Source of the DNA: F23-D06 sp963603365
Lineage (GTDB): Bacteria; Bacteroidota; Bacteroidia; Bacteroidales; WCHB1-69
Length of the DNA stretch: 64,000 bases
Direction: 5' to 3'
Assembly (NCBI GenBank): GCA_963603365.1
Contig: CAVCMI010000033.1
Span: 37,248-101,247 of the forward strand
Part shown: one piece after another, positions 54,219 to 62,958 of the stretch
Position numbering within the stretch: position 1 is the first letter of the stretch
How the letters are laid out: each line of letters begins with the position of its first letter
Program-made: the position numbers and the translations under genes
The notes under the pieces: model-generated
Databases searched by the model: none
Told to the model about the DNA's origin: nothing
Seen by the model: the letters and a program-made list of their open reading frames with translations, nothing else

Positions 54219-55526
54219 ATGGCTGAATTTATCATTGAGGGCGGGCACAGACTGAACGGCGAGATTACACCGCAAGGGGCCAAGAACGAAGCGCTGCAGG
54301 TACTATCTGCCGTCCTGCTCACCGCCGACCCCATCACCGTATCCAACCTCCCCGACATCCGCGACGTGCACCGCTATATGGATATATTGTCACTCCTCGG
54401 GGTGAAAGTCACGAAACTGAACAGGGAGACCTATACGTTCCAGGCCGACGACATGGATCTGGACATGCTGACCTCGCCCGAGTTCGTGAAGCTTTCGGCT
54501 TCGATACGCGCCTCCATCATGGTAATCGGCCCGCTGCTGGGGCGTTTCGGCCATGCGTACGCGGCCCGGCCTGGCGGCGACCAGATAGGAAGACGGCCGC
54601 TCACGACCCATTTTGAGGGCTTTGAACATCTGGGGGCACGCACACAAGTCTCAGACGACGGTCTATTCTTCAAAATCGAGGCCGACCGCCTGAAAGGGTC
54701 CTATATGCTGCTCAACGAAGCCTCCGTTACGGGCACGGCCAATATCGTGATGGCGGCAGTGCTCGCCGAGGGAAAGACAACCATCTTCAATGCAGCTTGC
54801 GAACCTTACCTCTACCAACTCTGCTCCATGCTCAACCGGATGGGCGCCAGAATTTCAGGTATCGGCTCTAATCTGTTGACTGTCGAGGGGGTGGAACAAC
54901 TCCATGGCTGCGAACACCGCATCTTGCCCGACATGATCGAAGTGGGCAGCTTCATCGGCATGGCAGCCCTCAACCAGTCGCCGCTCACCATCAAGAACTG
55001 CGCCTGCGAGCATCTGGGCATCATACCCTACACGTTCCGGAAACTCGGCATCGACTTCGAGTTGAGGGGCGACGACATTGTCGTCCACGAACAGGACATC
55101 TATGAAATCGACACCAACTACGACGGATCAGTGCTCACCATAGCCGACGCGCCGTGGCCCGGCTTCACGCCCGACCTTATCAGCATCGTGCTGGTGACCG
55201 CAATACAGGCGAGAGGCAGCGTGCTGATACACCAGAAGATGTTTGAGAGCAGGCTCTTTTTTGTGGACAAACTGCAGAGCATGGGCGCTCAGATCACACT
55301 TTGCGACCCGCACCGCGCCATAGTCATCGGTCTCGAACGGCGCCGTCCGCTCCGCGCCACCACGATGGCCTCTCCCGACATCAGAGCCGGCGTCTCGCTG
55401 CTTATTGCAGCGCTGTCCGCAAAAGGCACCAGCATCATACAGAATGTGGAGCAAATAGACCGGGGATACCAGAACATCGTTGAACGGCTTCAGTCGCTCG
55501 GCGCTGTCATGGAAAGAAGAAAATGA
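54219..55526 (+). CDS. murA: UDP-N-acetylglucosamine 1-carboxyvinyltransferase MurA with active-site Asp
   Basis: The protein has 435 residues. It begins MAEFIIEGGHRLNGEITPQGAKNEAL, with the catalytic Lys-Asn pair (K22-N23). The loop that reads PGGC in E. coli is PGGD here: Asp121 takes the place of Cys115. The rest of the EPSP-synthase fold is conserved (PLTTHFEGFEHLG, ITGT-like SVTGTANIVMAA, TDPWPGF-like DAPWPGFTPDL, and the C-terminal RAGVSLLIAAL). It transfers enolpyruvate to UDP-GlcNAc, the first committed step of peptidoglycan synthesis. Cys-to-Asp enzymes are active but not alkylated by fosfomycin, so intrinsic resistance is predicted. Confidence 0.95.
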   Translation: MAEFIIEGGHRLNGEITPQGAKNEALQVLSAVLLTADPITVSNLPDIRDVHRYMDILSLLGVKVTKLNRETYTFQADDMDLDMLTSPEFVKLSASIRASIMVIGPLLGRFGHAYAARPGGDQIGRRPLTTHFEGFEHLGARTQVSDDGLFFKIEADRLKGSYMLLNEASVTGTANIVMAAVLAEGKTTIFNAACEPYLYQLCSMLNRMGARISGIGSNLLTVEGVEQLHGCEHRILPDMIEVGSFIGMAALNQSPLTIKNCACEHLGIIPYTFRKLGIDFELRGDDIVVHEQDIYEIDTNYDGSVLTIADAPWPGFTPDLISIVLVTAIQARGSVLIHQKMFESRLFFVDKLQSMGAQITLCDPHRAIVIGLERRRPLRATTMASPDIRAGVSLLIAALSAKGTSIIQNVEQIDRGYQNIVERLQSLGAVMERRK

Positions 55527-55608
55527 TTCCTTTTCTGCCGCCTTTCATAATAACATGACACTTTAAAACGTTATGCGAAGCAAAAAAAACATAAAAAAAC
55601 ATATAGAG

Positions 55609-56622
55609 ATGAAAAAGCAATTATCTTTTCTGATGATGATGGCCGCTGCCGTGGGTCTGTCAGCACAGACACAAGTCAACAATGCAGGGTTTGAGAACTG
55701 GACGCAAGGCAGGCCAGACGGATGGACCACGTATGTTTCTGGAGAGGTCACGACAACCCTCCCCATCATCGGCGAATATGGCTATCCGGTGTCTTGCGAG
55801 TTCGGTTCGCAAACCACCGATGCTTTCAGCGGTTCGTACGCACTTAAACTTCAGGCGGCCTCTCTCGGCATTGAGGGCATTATGTCTTACACCCTGCCCG
55901 GCATCGCCCAACTTGGCGACGCCGGCACATTCAGCATCCCGCTCTCCACTATACAGGAACTGCTGAACAATCCTGACAGCCTTGACATGGAAGACCTGAT
56001 GAGCCTTTCAACCCTTCGGAACGTTGTCGCGAACGGCATGTCCTGCACGCGTACGCCTGTCAGCATCAAGATGCGCATCAAATACCTGCCGCAAAACGAC
56101 ACGCTGACGATATTGTCCTTCACCACGAAACAGGACATCGACACAGACGCCGATTCCACTGACGACTATGACGACCTCGAAGACATCGTGAGCGAAGCGT
56201 TTTTCCAGACTGCACAGACCATACCGGAATATACCGAGATTGAGATTCCTTTTGATGAACCGTCAGTGGAATGCGACCGCATCCGCATCGTAATCCTGTC
56301 CGGGTCGTTCGGGACGGCCAATGCCGCAACAGAACTCTATTTGGATGACATCAGGCTGGACTACGGCACGGACGTACCCGTGCAAAAGGCCGGAAATGTA
56401 CGCGTGTATCCCAATCCCGCCCGAGACTTCATCTATGTTGAATCGGGCAACGGCGACACGTTCCGCTGCCGTCTTGCTGATCTGACAGGGCGTACAGTGG
56501 CTGCACAGGAAAACGTGGCCGGACAAGCCGCCTTGAATGTAAAAGCACTCGCTCCCGGCATCTATCTGCTCAAGATGGAGCAGGGCAGCCAGACGTTCAC
56601 GCGCAAAGTGGTGGTAAGATAA
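55609..56622 (+). CDS. Type IX-secreted protein with C-terminal sorting domain
   Basis: The protein has 337 residues from the ATG at 55609; an ATG at 55573 would add a basic 12-residue leader. It begins with a signal peptide (MKKQLSFLMMMAAAVGLSA-Q). The mature part opens NNAGFENWTQGRPDGW, typical of a jelly-roll carbohydrate-binding-like family (PCMD-like) in Bacteroidota. The C-terminus is a T9SS type A sorting domain: VYPNPARDFIYVE, LADLTGRTV, ALAPGIYLLKM and a final KVVVR. Target unknown. It is 3 bases from the dihydrouridine synthase gene but functionally unrelated. Confidence 0.88.
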   Translation: MKKQLSFLMMMAAAVGLSAQTQVNNAGFENWTQGRPDGWTTYVSGEVTTTLPIIGEYGYPVSCEFGSQTTDAFSGSYALKLQAASLGIEGIMSYTLPGIAQLGDAGTFSIPLSTIQELLNNPDSLDMEDLMSLSTLRNVVANGMSCTRTPVSIKMRIKYLPQNDTLTILSFTTKQDIDTDADSTDDYDDLEDIVSEAFFQTAQTIPEYTEIEIPFDEPSVECDRIRIVILSGSFGTANAATELYLDDIRLDYGTDVPVQKAGNVRVYPNPARDFIYVESGNGDTFRCRLADLTGRTVAAQENVAGQAALNVKALAPGIYLLKMEQGSQTFTRKVVVR

Positions 56623-56625
56623 GCC

Positions 56626-57570
56626 ATGGACATCTGGCTGGCGCCGCTTCACGGAATCACAAACTATACTTTCCGAAACGGTCTATTCCGCCATTTTGGC
56701 GGAATAGACCGTTTCATAACCCCTTTCATGCCCGTTCAGGAAACCGAAAAACTGAACGTGAAAAGCTGGCGCGACATTTATCCGGAAAACAACACGGCAG
56801 CGCCTGCCATTCCGCAACTTATGGGCAACAGACCGTCTCATTTTGCAGATACGATGCATGCGCTGCACGACCGTTATGGCTACGAAGATTTCAACTGGAA
56901 CATCGGCTGCCCCGTGGCACAGGTGGTGCGCCGAAGACGAGGGTGCGGACTTATGCCCGATGCTGATGCCGTAGAAGCGGTGGTCAGCGCCGTAACATCG
57001 CAAACGCCATACCGTTTTTCCGTCAAAATGAGGCTCGGGCTCATCAACAAGACGGAGGGGCTGGAAATCTTGAGACGGATGGAGCATTATCCCTTGTCGT
57101 TCATCGTCATACATCCGCGACTTGGGAAACAGATGTACGAAGGGGAACCCGACCTCGAAGCAATGGACCTGTTCTGCCGCAACACAAGCCATAAGGTCAT
57201 CTATAGCGGTGACATCTTCACAAAAGAACGTTTGGCCGAAATGCAGCGGCGGTATCCAGCAGTCAACAACTGGATGCTGGGGCGCGGCTTGTTGCGCAAC
57301 CCTTTCCTTGCAGAGGAAATCAAAGGCATGGCAACGGGAAACAAACAGCGGCGCTTTCTCCGCTATTACCAATTGTCGGCCGACGAGTCGCTGCACCGCC
57401 TCAAAGAGCGCAGCACACTGGCACACCTCAAGGAACTTTGGCACTATTACGCCGCACTTGTCAATCTCTCCGCAGACGAACTTCAACAACTGCTTCGCAT
57501 CAACGACTTTTCACACTTTTACGACAAAACACTGCGGATTCTTCAAGAATGGACGCCCACAGAGCAATAA
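56626..57570 (+). CDS. tRNA-dihydrouridine synthase (DusC-like)
   Basis: The protein has 314 residues. It begins MDIWLAPLHGITNYTFR, the FMN-binding start of Dus proteins, and has NWNIGCPVAQVVRRR with the catalytic Cys, SVKMRLG with FMN-contacting Lys and Arg, IHPRLGKQMYEG, and GRGLLRNPFL near the phosphate site. It reduces specific uridines in tRNA with NADPH and FMN. The coding region contains a striking 18-bp hairpin at codons 17-30 (separate entry). No partner genes are adjacent. Confidence 0.92.
   Translation: MDIWLAPLHGITNYTFRNGLFRHFGGIDRFITPFMPVQETEKLNVKSWRDIYPENNTAAPAIPQLMGNRPSHFADTMHALHDRYGYEDFNWNIGCPVAQVVRRRRGCGLMPDADAVEAVVSAVTSQTPYRFSVKMRLGLINKTEGLEILRRMEHYPLSFIVIHPRLGKQMYEGEPDLEAMDLFCRNTSHKVIYSGDIFTKERLAEMQRRYPAVNNWMLGRGLLRNPFLAEEIKGMATGNKQRRFLRYYQLSADESLHRLKERSTLAHLKELWHYYAALVNLSADELQQLLRINDFSHFYDKTLRILQEWTPTEQ
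56675..56715. repeat. Perfect 18-bp inverted repeat inside the dus coding region
   Basis: The arms at 56675-56692 and 56698-56715 are exact reverse complements, with a 5-base loop (ATTTT). The repeat codes for residues of FRNGLFRHFGGIDRF, which look like ordinary Dus sequence, so it is not an inserted element. The mRNA hairpin would be very stable and begins 50 bases into the gene. Confidence 0.85.
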
Positions 57571-57644
57571 ACAGACTTCAACAGCCCAAAACAACTGCGT
57601 GGTTATCAACATTGTAAAGGTGATAAAAAATATTTTGGCCGTGC

Positions 57645-57674
57645 TTGCGGCTTATCGAAAAAAATGTACCTTTG
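57645..57674 (+). promoter_or_regulatory. Promoter of rpsT (TTG and TAnnTTTG elements)
   Basis: TACCTTTG at 57667-57674 matches the -7 consensus, and TTG at 57645-57647 is 19 bases upstream, the spacing expected for the -33 element. The rpsT ATG follows 48 bases after the -7 element. Confidence 0.75.
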
Positions 57675-57722
57675 CGCCCTGAAAATAATTAAAAATCAAA
57701 GTAGTATAAATAACACCAAGAA

Positions 57723-57974
57723 ATGGCAAATCACAAATCCTCTATCAAAAGAATTAGAGCAAACGAGAAGAAAAGACTGGCTAACCGTTATTACTCCAAA
57801 ACAATGCGCAATGCGTTGAAGGATATCCGCGCCCTCGAAAACAAGGACGAGGCTTTGCAGAAGCTCTCTTCTATGAGTTCCATGATTGATAAGCTTGCCA
57901 AGAAAGGAATGATTCATAAAAACAAGGCCGCAAACTTGAAGTCAGGCCTGATGAAAAAGATCAACGCGCTCTAA
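57723..57974 (+). CDS. rpsT: 30S ribosomal protein S20
   Basis: The protein has 83 residues and begins MANHKSSIKRIRANEKKRLANR, the conserved S20 start; it is rich in Lys and Arg and ends in MKKINAL. S20 binds 16S rRNA early in small-subunit assembly. It is a single-gene transcript with its own promoter and a hairpin terminator. Confidence 0.98.
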   Translation: MANHKSSIKRIRANEKKRLANRYYSKTMRNALKDIRALENKDEALQKLSSMSSMIDKLAKKGMIHKNKAANLKSGLMKKINAL

Positions 57975-58000
57975 TACCGGCAGCGTGGCTGCTTCCCCGC

Positions 58001-58022
58001 AACTGCATACAATGCAGTTTTG
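58001..58022 (+). terminator. Hairpin after rpsT
   Basis: AACTGCAT (58001-58008) and ATGCAGTT (58012-58019) form an 8-bp stem with a 3-base loop, followed by two more T bases. The T run is short but the position 27 bases after the stop codon suits termination. Confidence 0.6.
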
Positions 58023-58058
58023 ATAGTTCACAACAATTTAAATTAGTATCCGCTTCCA

Positions 58059-58481
58059 ATGGATGAATACCGTTGTTCAGTTCCGGTGCAGGTGCGTATG
58101 AGCGACCTTGATCCGTACGTTCATGCCAACAACGGGGCTCAATGCAACTATTTCGACTTTGGGCGCGGGGCTTATTTTGAGCAAGTCTTCAAGCGTCCGA
58201 TCGACTGGAAAGATCTGGATTTGGTACTTGTCCATCTTGAACTGGATTTCAGGCACAGTATTGAGTTCCACGATGAAATAGTCTGCGACACGAAAGTCGT
58301 GGCTCTTGGCAATAAAAGCATGAAGATGATGCAGCAGTTGCGCGATGCCAAAACCGGCACAGTAAAAACGGTTTCCCATTGCGTTCTGTCCGGGTTTGAC
58401 AGGGCAACCCACACTTCAAAGCCGATCTGCGAAGCATACAAGAATGCGATACGCTTGTTTGAGCAGTTACAGGATGATTAG
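58059..58481 (+). CDS. Acyl-CoA thioesterase, hotdog fold (YbgC/4HBT type)
   Basis: The protein has 140 residues. VRMSDLDPYVHANNGAQCNYFDFGR contains the family's Asp and the N/H region (usually D.D..GHvNN..Y..y.e.aR), and the beta-strand pattern of a single hotdog domain follows. It probably hydrolyses acyl-CoA or acyl-ACP; the chain length is unknown. Its stop codon overlaps the start of the TrmH-family gene by 8 bases. Confidence 0.88.
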   Translation: MDEYRCSVPVQVRMSDLDPYVHANNGAQCNYFDFGRGAYFEQVFKRPIDWKDLDLVLVHLELDFRHSIEFHDEIVCDTKVVALGNKSMKMMQQLRDAKTGTVKTVSHCVLSGFDRATHTSKPICEAYKNAIRLFEQLQDD

Positions 58482-59226
58482 CAAAAACAAGATTTCCGGC
58501 ATACGGAAGCTTCACCAAAAAAAATTCCGCGACAGTGAACGGCTTTTCCTTGTAGAGGGAAGGAAAAGCGTTCAAATGTTGTTGGATTCTGCCTTCAATA
58601 CGTTAGAAATCTATGCCACGGACGAGGCTTTGTCCCGAAATTCAGGCTGGCTGCCGGCTGACATCACAACCACGGTATCGCTGCGTGAGATGGAAAGCAT
58701 CAGCTCCCTCAAAACGCCGCCCGAGATCTTGGCGGTTGCTCGCCAAGCCGAAACAACTGCTCCTGCTCCGCAAGACAAACCGCTCATTGTGCTCGACCGT
58801 GTGACCGACCCCGGCAATTTAGGAACGATTGTCCGCACCGCCGACTGGCTCGATTTCAGACACATCGTGTGTTCCCGCGACTGCGTTGAACTCTACAACC
58901 CCAAAACCATACAGGCTACCATGGGGTCGTTTGCGCATGTCAATGTTGAATATGCCGATTTCGGAAAGTTGCTCTGTATGATGCGCTCACGGAGAGTTGT
59001 CGGTGCTTTTATGGAGGGCGGCGACCTCAACGACTTCTCGTTCCATAGCAACGACATCCTGCTGTTCGGGAGCGAAGCGAACGGCATCTCTGACAAACTT
59101 GCCCCGCTGGTCACACATAAGGTCTCCATCCCTTGTCTGGCGCGGGACCGGGCTTGTGCCGAATCGCTGAACGTATCTGTTGCCGCTGCCATTATGATGT
59201 ACCGCTTTGCCACAAGCTGCACTTAA
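58474..59226 (+). CDS. TrmH/SpoU-family RNA methyltransferase
   Basis: The protein has 250 residues from the ATG at 58474 (MISKNKISGIRKL). The N-terminal part (KKFRDSERLFLVEGRKSVQMLL) is the substrate-binding domain of 2'-O-methyltransferases. The SPOUT knot motifs are DRVTDPGNLGTIVRTADW, LFGSEANGIS and IPC....ESLNVSVAAAI. It methylates a ribose in rRNA or tRNA; the target base is not predictable here. Overlap with the thioesterase gene implies shared translation. Confidence 0.93.
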   Translation: MISKNKISGIRKLHQKKFRDSERLFLVEGRKSVQMLLDSAFNTLEIYATDEALSRNSGWLPADITTTVSLREMESISSLKTPPEILAVARQAETTAPAPQDKPLIVLDRVTDPGNLGTIVRTADWLDFRHIVCSRDCVELYNPKTIQATMGSFAHVNVEYADFGKLLCMMRSRRVVGAFMEGGDLNDFSFHSNDILLFGSEANGISDKLAPLVTHKVSIPCLARDRACAESLNVSVAAAIMMYRFATSCT

Positions 59227-59239
59227 CCTGCCACCTGCC

Positions 59240-60163
59240 ATGCGCACACCGAAATTGCTGGCAGGCTATGCTGCCATTACCTTTTCCATGTTTTTCTGGG
59301 GCATCAGTTTTGTTTGGACCAAATCTTTGCTCAACGGCGGCTTTCCCGTATGCACAATCGTCTTCCTCAGGCTGGTCATTGCATCAATCCTGTTCTACAC
59401 CATTTTCAAGACAGGTCACAGGCTGGAGAAGGTCCGTCGAGACGACCGTTTGCTTTTCGTCGCGCTCGCTTTTTTTGAGCCTTTCCTTTATTTCATCGGC
59501 GAAGATTTCGGGCTTCAGTATGTGGATGCCAGTTTTGCCGCATTGGTCATCGCGCTCATTCCCATCGTGGTTTCAGTCTGCATGCACTTTGTCGAGGGAG
59601 AGGCGCTCGAACGCAATTTCTTCGCAGGGGCGTTGATTTCTGTTGTCGGGCTGTCTGTCATGTCGTTCGGAGGCGGCGCGCATTCGCACTTCAGCCTCAA
59701 AGGGTTCTCTCTGCTAATGCTGGCAGTAGCGGCGGCCGGCGGCTACAGTGTGGTCTTGAACCGGTTGCTCAAAAGGTACGGGCCGGCAACCTTGACCACC
59801 TTTCAGAATATGCTGGCCATCCCGTTCTACCTTGTGCTGGTTTGCATCTTTGACCTGCAACAGTGGCACGGGCTCGCCTGGAACATGCAGACGGTCACCT
59901 CGCTGCTCTGCCTCGCCGTTTTCTGCTCTGCCGGCGCCTATATGTGCTACGCCTACGCCGCCAAAATCATATCCGTCACCAAAGTTTCCGTTTTCGCCAA
60001 CGCCATCCCCATCGTCACGTTAGCCTGCGCCGCTCTCGCAGGACAGGAATCCTTTTCCTGGCAAAAACTTGCGGGCATCGTCATTGTGGTCGCCGGCGTG
60101 ATATTGAGCCAATTGAAGGGGAAGCCTTTTCGAAACGCCGCCAATCATAAAGCATATAATTGA
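59240..60163 (+). CDS. EamA/DMT-family transporter
   Basis: The protein has 307 residues from the ATG at 59240; an ATG at 59207 overlaps the preceding gene. Ten hydrophobic helices arranged as two EamA repeats are visible: the first begins AAITFSMFFWGISFVWTKSLL, the second near MLAVAAAGGYSVVLNRLL. PIVTLACAALAGQESFSWQKLAG is the typical repeat end. The family exports or imports amino acids, nucleotide sugars or other metabolites; no substrate is evident. Confidence 0.92.
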   Translation: MRTPKLLAGYAAITFSMFFWGISFVWTKSLLNGGFPVCTIVFLRLVIASILFYTIFKTGHRLEKVRRDDRLLFVALAFFEPFLYFIGEDFGLQYVDASFAALVIALIPIVVSVCMHFVEGEALERNFFAGALISVVGLSVMSFGGGAHSHFSLKGFSLLMLAVAAAGGYSVVLNRLLKRYGPATLTTFQNMLAIPFYLVLVCIFDLQQWHGLAWNMQTVTSLLCLAVFCSAGAYMCYAYAAKIISVTKVSVFANAIPIVTLACAALAGQESFSWQKLAGIVIVVAGVILSQLKGKPFRNAANHKAYN

Positions 60164-60342
60164 AAGCATTTTTATGCATAACGCCTCTAAAATCTGAATT
60201 CTAAAATCGACAATCTACAGTCTGGTCAATGCTGCACAGTCGCGCCTGCAATCCATTCATGCCGAATTGTTCGCCCGGTACTCGAAAAGCAGGAAACGAC
60301 CAATCATTTTTTTACCCGACAATTATATACAGAGAAGTGAAC

Positions 60343-60993
60343 ATGAAAGATAATACGGATGAGAGAACGATGCCGGCGGCGATTCCGTCGGGAATGGAGA
60401 CCCTGACAGAAAAGGAAAAGATGCTGAAAGGGTTACTTTACAATGCCCTCGACGAGGAGTTGCAGGCTGACAGACTTAGAGCCAAGGATTTATGCTTCCG
60501 CTTCAATGCGTTGCTTCCGTCAGATGAGGCGGCACGGCAGGAGGTTCTGAAACAGCTTTTGGGCAAAACGGCTTCTGACCCCTGCATTATGTCGCCGTTC
60601 TGGTGTGACTATGGATACAACATCGAAACAGGCGATCACTTTTTCTCCAACCACAATCTGGTCATCCTCGACTGTGCAAAAGTCGTTTTTGGCGACTATG
60701 TTTTTGTGGCGCCGCATTGCGGGTTTCACACTGCCGGGCATCCGGTTGACTTTGGGCGCCGCAACCAAGGGCTGGAATATGCCTATCCGATAACGGTGGG
60801 CGACAACGTATGGATTGGCGCCGGGGTGCAGGTGATGCCCGGGGTCACCATCGGCAGCAACGTGGTGATTGGCGGCGGCAGCATAGTTACCCGCAACATC
60901 CCTGACAACGTTGTGGCGGTAGGCAACCCCTGCCGCGTGCTGCGTCCGATCAGCGACGAAGACCGGCTGCGCTACCGTTTGCCAGGACACTGA
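60343..60993 (+). CDS. Sugar O-acetyltransferase (Maa/LacA family)
   Basis: The protein has 216 residues from the ATG at 60343; ATGs at 60370 and 60394 are alternatives, and the frame up to 60229 has no supporting signal. It has the N-terminal Mac domain (TEKEKMLKGLLYNALDEELQADR), the left-handed beta-helix of hexapeptide repeats, the catalytic His in FHTAGHPVD and the acetyl-CoA end VTIGSNVVIGGGSIVTRNIPDNVVAVGNPCRV. It acetylates maltose-, galactoside- or similar sugars. The 179 bases before it hold nothing recognisable. Confidence 0.92.
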   Translation: MKDNTDERTMPAAIPSGMETLTEKEKMLKGLLYNALDEELQADRLRAKDLCFRFNALLPSDEAARQEVLKQLLGKTASDPCIMSPFWCDYGYNIETGDHFFSNHNLVILDCAKVVFGDYVFVAPHCGFHTAGHPVDFGRRNQGLEYAYPITVGDNVWIGAGVQVMPGVTIGSNVVIGGGSIVTRNIPDNVVAVGNPCRVLRPISDEDRLRYRLPGH

Positions 60994-61007
60994 CGGGAGC
61001 CTCAACA

Positions 61008-61030
61008 AACGAACGGAGTTTTCCGTCGTT
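61008..61030. terminator. Hairpin between converging acetyltransferase and umuC genes
   Basis: A 9-bp stem with one bulged A (left 61008-61017, right 61022-61030) and a GTTT loop. It lies between the 3' ends of two converging genes and is followed on the plus strand by only a short pyrimidine run. Confidence 0.45.
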
Positions 61031-61034
61031 TCCC

Positions 61035-62303
61035 TCAGGCTTTAACGACAAGCAATTCACGGATGTCTGTCAGATAGTTGGGGCTTCGGCGTTCGCATTT
61101 TGACCGCCATTTCTGTCCGTTGCCGCCCTCTATGGCAAGGTGCAGGGTTTTGAGGCCGTAGCGGTGGTTGATGTCGTCCATGGCATGCATCAGGCAGGTC
61201 CGTTCGGGGCGGTTGCGCACGGGGTCGAAGAGGGCGAGCTGCAGCGTGTCGTCCGGCTCGATGTCGCTCAAGATGACGCCCGCTTTTTTGTACAGGATCT
61301 CTTCCCGGAAGATGCCGGCGAGCGCTTGGAGGGCGGCGCCGGCAATTTCCATCGTGTCGTTTGTAGGCATAGCCAAGGGCAGGGTGGCGGCATTGCTGTA
61401 TTGCGGCAAGTCTTCGCGGAAGCGGTTGCTGGCGATGAACACCGTTACCGTGCGTGCTCTGGCGGCCTGCCCTCTCAATTTGTTGGCGCAAGCGGAGGCA
61501 AATGTGGCCACTGCAGCCCGCAGCGAGGCAAGGTCGCCTGCGGGCTCGCCGAAACTGCGGCTGGTACAGATGCTCTTGTTGCGCACAACCTCCGAAGTGT
61601 CTATGCAAGGGATGCCGTTCAGTTCGAGCCATGTCTGCATGCCGGGCTTGTTCAAGTGAGCCCGTACCCACTGCCGGCTCTTGTCGGCAAACTCCAGCGG
61701 CGTGCGCAAGCCGAGACACTGCAGTTTCTCTAACGTGTGCCGCCCAATGCCCCACACGTCGGCAAGGTCGAACAGGTGAAGCGCCTTGCGCCGTTTTTCT
61801 TCCGTGCCGATCATGCAGACCCCGCGGTAGCCCTTGTACTGTTTGGCGAATTTGCTCCCTATCTTGGCCAAGGTCTTGGTCGGCGCAATGCCGACGCTCA
61901 CAGGGATGTCGGTCCACAGCCGTATGCGTGCGGCCGTGTCGCGCATCAACGCCTCCACGTCATGCATGCCGGAGTAACCCGACAGGTCGCAGAAACTCTC
62001 GTCGATGCTGTAGTTTTCCACGCGGTGCACACTTTTTCGTAGGATGGAGGTCACCCGCCGGCTCATAGCGGCATAGAGGTACATGTTTGAGGAAAAGACG
62101 GTCACGCCGTGGCGTTCCACAAGGTCCTGCACCTTGAACAGCGGGTCGCCACGGTGCAGTCCGGCGCGCTTGGCCTCGGGTGTCAAGGCCACGATGCAGC
62201 CGTCGTTGCTCGACAGCACGACTACAGGTTTCCCCTCCAGTCCGGGATGGAAAGCCTTCTCTACCGAGCAGAAAAAGCTGTTGCAGTCAACCAATGCGAA
62301 CAT
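61035..62303 (-). CDS. umuC: Y-family DNA polymerase UmuC (polymerase V catalytic subunit)
   Basis: The protein has 422 residues, normal for UmuC. It begins MFALVDCNSFFCSVEKAFHP with the first metal Asp and the steric-gate region, has NYSIDESFCDL with the second acidic pair, GIAPTKTLAKIGSKFAK, a helix-hairpin-helix DVWGIGRHTLEKL and a little-finger domain ending near residue 350. It performs error-prone synthesis past DNA damage once activated with UmuD' and RecA. It lies 13 bases downstream of umuD in the same transcript. Confidence 0.96.
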   Translation of the reverse strand: MFALVDCNSFFCSVEKAFHPGLEGKPVVVLSSNDGCIVALTPEAKRAGLHRGDPLFKVQDLVERHGVTVFSSNMYLYAAMSRRVTSILRKSVHRVENYSIDESFCDLSGYSGMHDVEALMRDTAARIRLWTDIPVSVGIAPTKTLAKIGSKFAKQYKGYRGVCMIGTEEKRRKALHLFDLADVWGIGRHTLEKLQCLGLRTPLEFADKSRQWVRAHLNKPGMQTWLELNGIPCIDTSEVVRNKSICTSRSFGEPAGDLASLRAAVATFASACANKLRGQAARARTVTVFIASNRFREDLPQYSNAATLPLAMPTNDTMEIAGAALQALAGIFREEILYKKAGVILSDIEPDDTLQLALFDPVRNRPERTCLMHAMDDINHRYGLKTLHLAIEGGNGQKWRSKCERRSPNYLTDIRELLVVKA

Positions 62304-62316
62304 AAAGGGCGTCGTT

Positions 62317-62940
62317 TCAGCCTCGCGGCTTGTGTATGATATAGGTTACCGTTCCCCAGACGCTGAAGGTGTCCTCTTCCGTCACCCTGATTTCGGGGTA
62401 GTCTGGGTTGGCGGGCACGAGCCAGCCCTCGTTGCCGCGTTTCACGAAGCGTTTGAGCGTATAGCTGCCGTTGAGTTCGCACACGGCCACCTCGGCAGGG
62501 CCTGGCGTGCGGCGGCTCTTGTCCACAATGATGATGTCGCCGTCGAAGATGCCGGCATCTGTCATAGAGTCGCCTTCCACGCGGATCAGGTAACTGGCTT
62601 CCGGATGGGGACAAAGCATCTGCAGCAGTTCCACGTCCTGGCTCTTCTCGTCATTGTCGAGCGGCACCGGGAAGCCCGCCTTGATGCCGAGGTCGAAGTA
62701 GGGGAGATGCAGCCCCCTCACGGCCGTTGCCGGACAAGCCTCGCCATGGCTTCCGACCACGGCATTCAGGATGCAGGATTTGATGAACTCCGTTCTGTTT
62801 TCTTGTCCGTCAAGAAGTTGCGCCATCGTTGCCGGAGCACGGAAAGTATAAAGCTTGCTGCCGGTGTTGGGGCGTCCTGCCCCGGCGCGCCTGCCGCCTC
62901 TGCCGCCCGCACCCTTTGCGTTTTCAAGTTCTTTTGCCAT
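62317..62940 (-). CDS. umuD: UmuD/LexA-like S24 peptidase with N-terminal ribbon-helix-helix domain
   Basis: The protein has 207 residues from the ATG at 62940 (MAKELENAKGAGG). The S24 core is complete: cleavage site A88-G89 in IKAGFPVP, nucleophile S125 in EGDSM, and the general base K163 in YTLKRF, 38 residues after the Ser. Normal UmuD is about 140 residues; this one has about 65 extra N-terminal residues: a Gly/Arg-rich GRRAGAGRP segment and a ribbon-helix-helix-like unit (KLYTFRAP strand, two helices to about residue 62). It may therefore bind DNA as well as assist UmuC. It has its own -7 promoter upstream. Confidence 0.88.
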   Translation of the reverse strand: MAKELENAKGAGGRGGRRAGAGRPNTGSKLYTFRAPATMAQLLDGQENRTEFIKSCILNAVVGSHGEACPATAVRGLHLPYFDLGIKAGFPVPLDNDEKSQDVELLQMLCPHPEASYLIRVEGDSMTDAGIFDGDIIIVDKSRRTPGPAEVAVCELNGSYTLKRFVKRGNEGWLVPANPDYPEIRVTEEDTFSVWGTVTYIIHKPRG

Positions 62941-62958
62941 AGTAGTCGTATCTGACCG

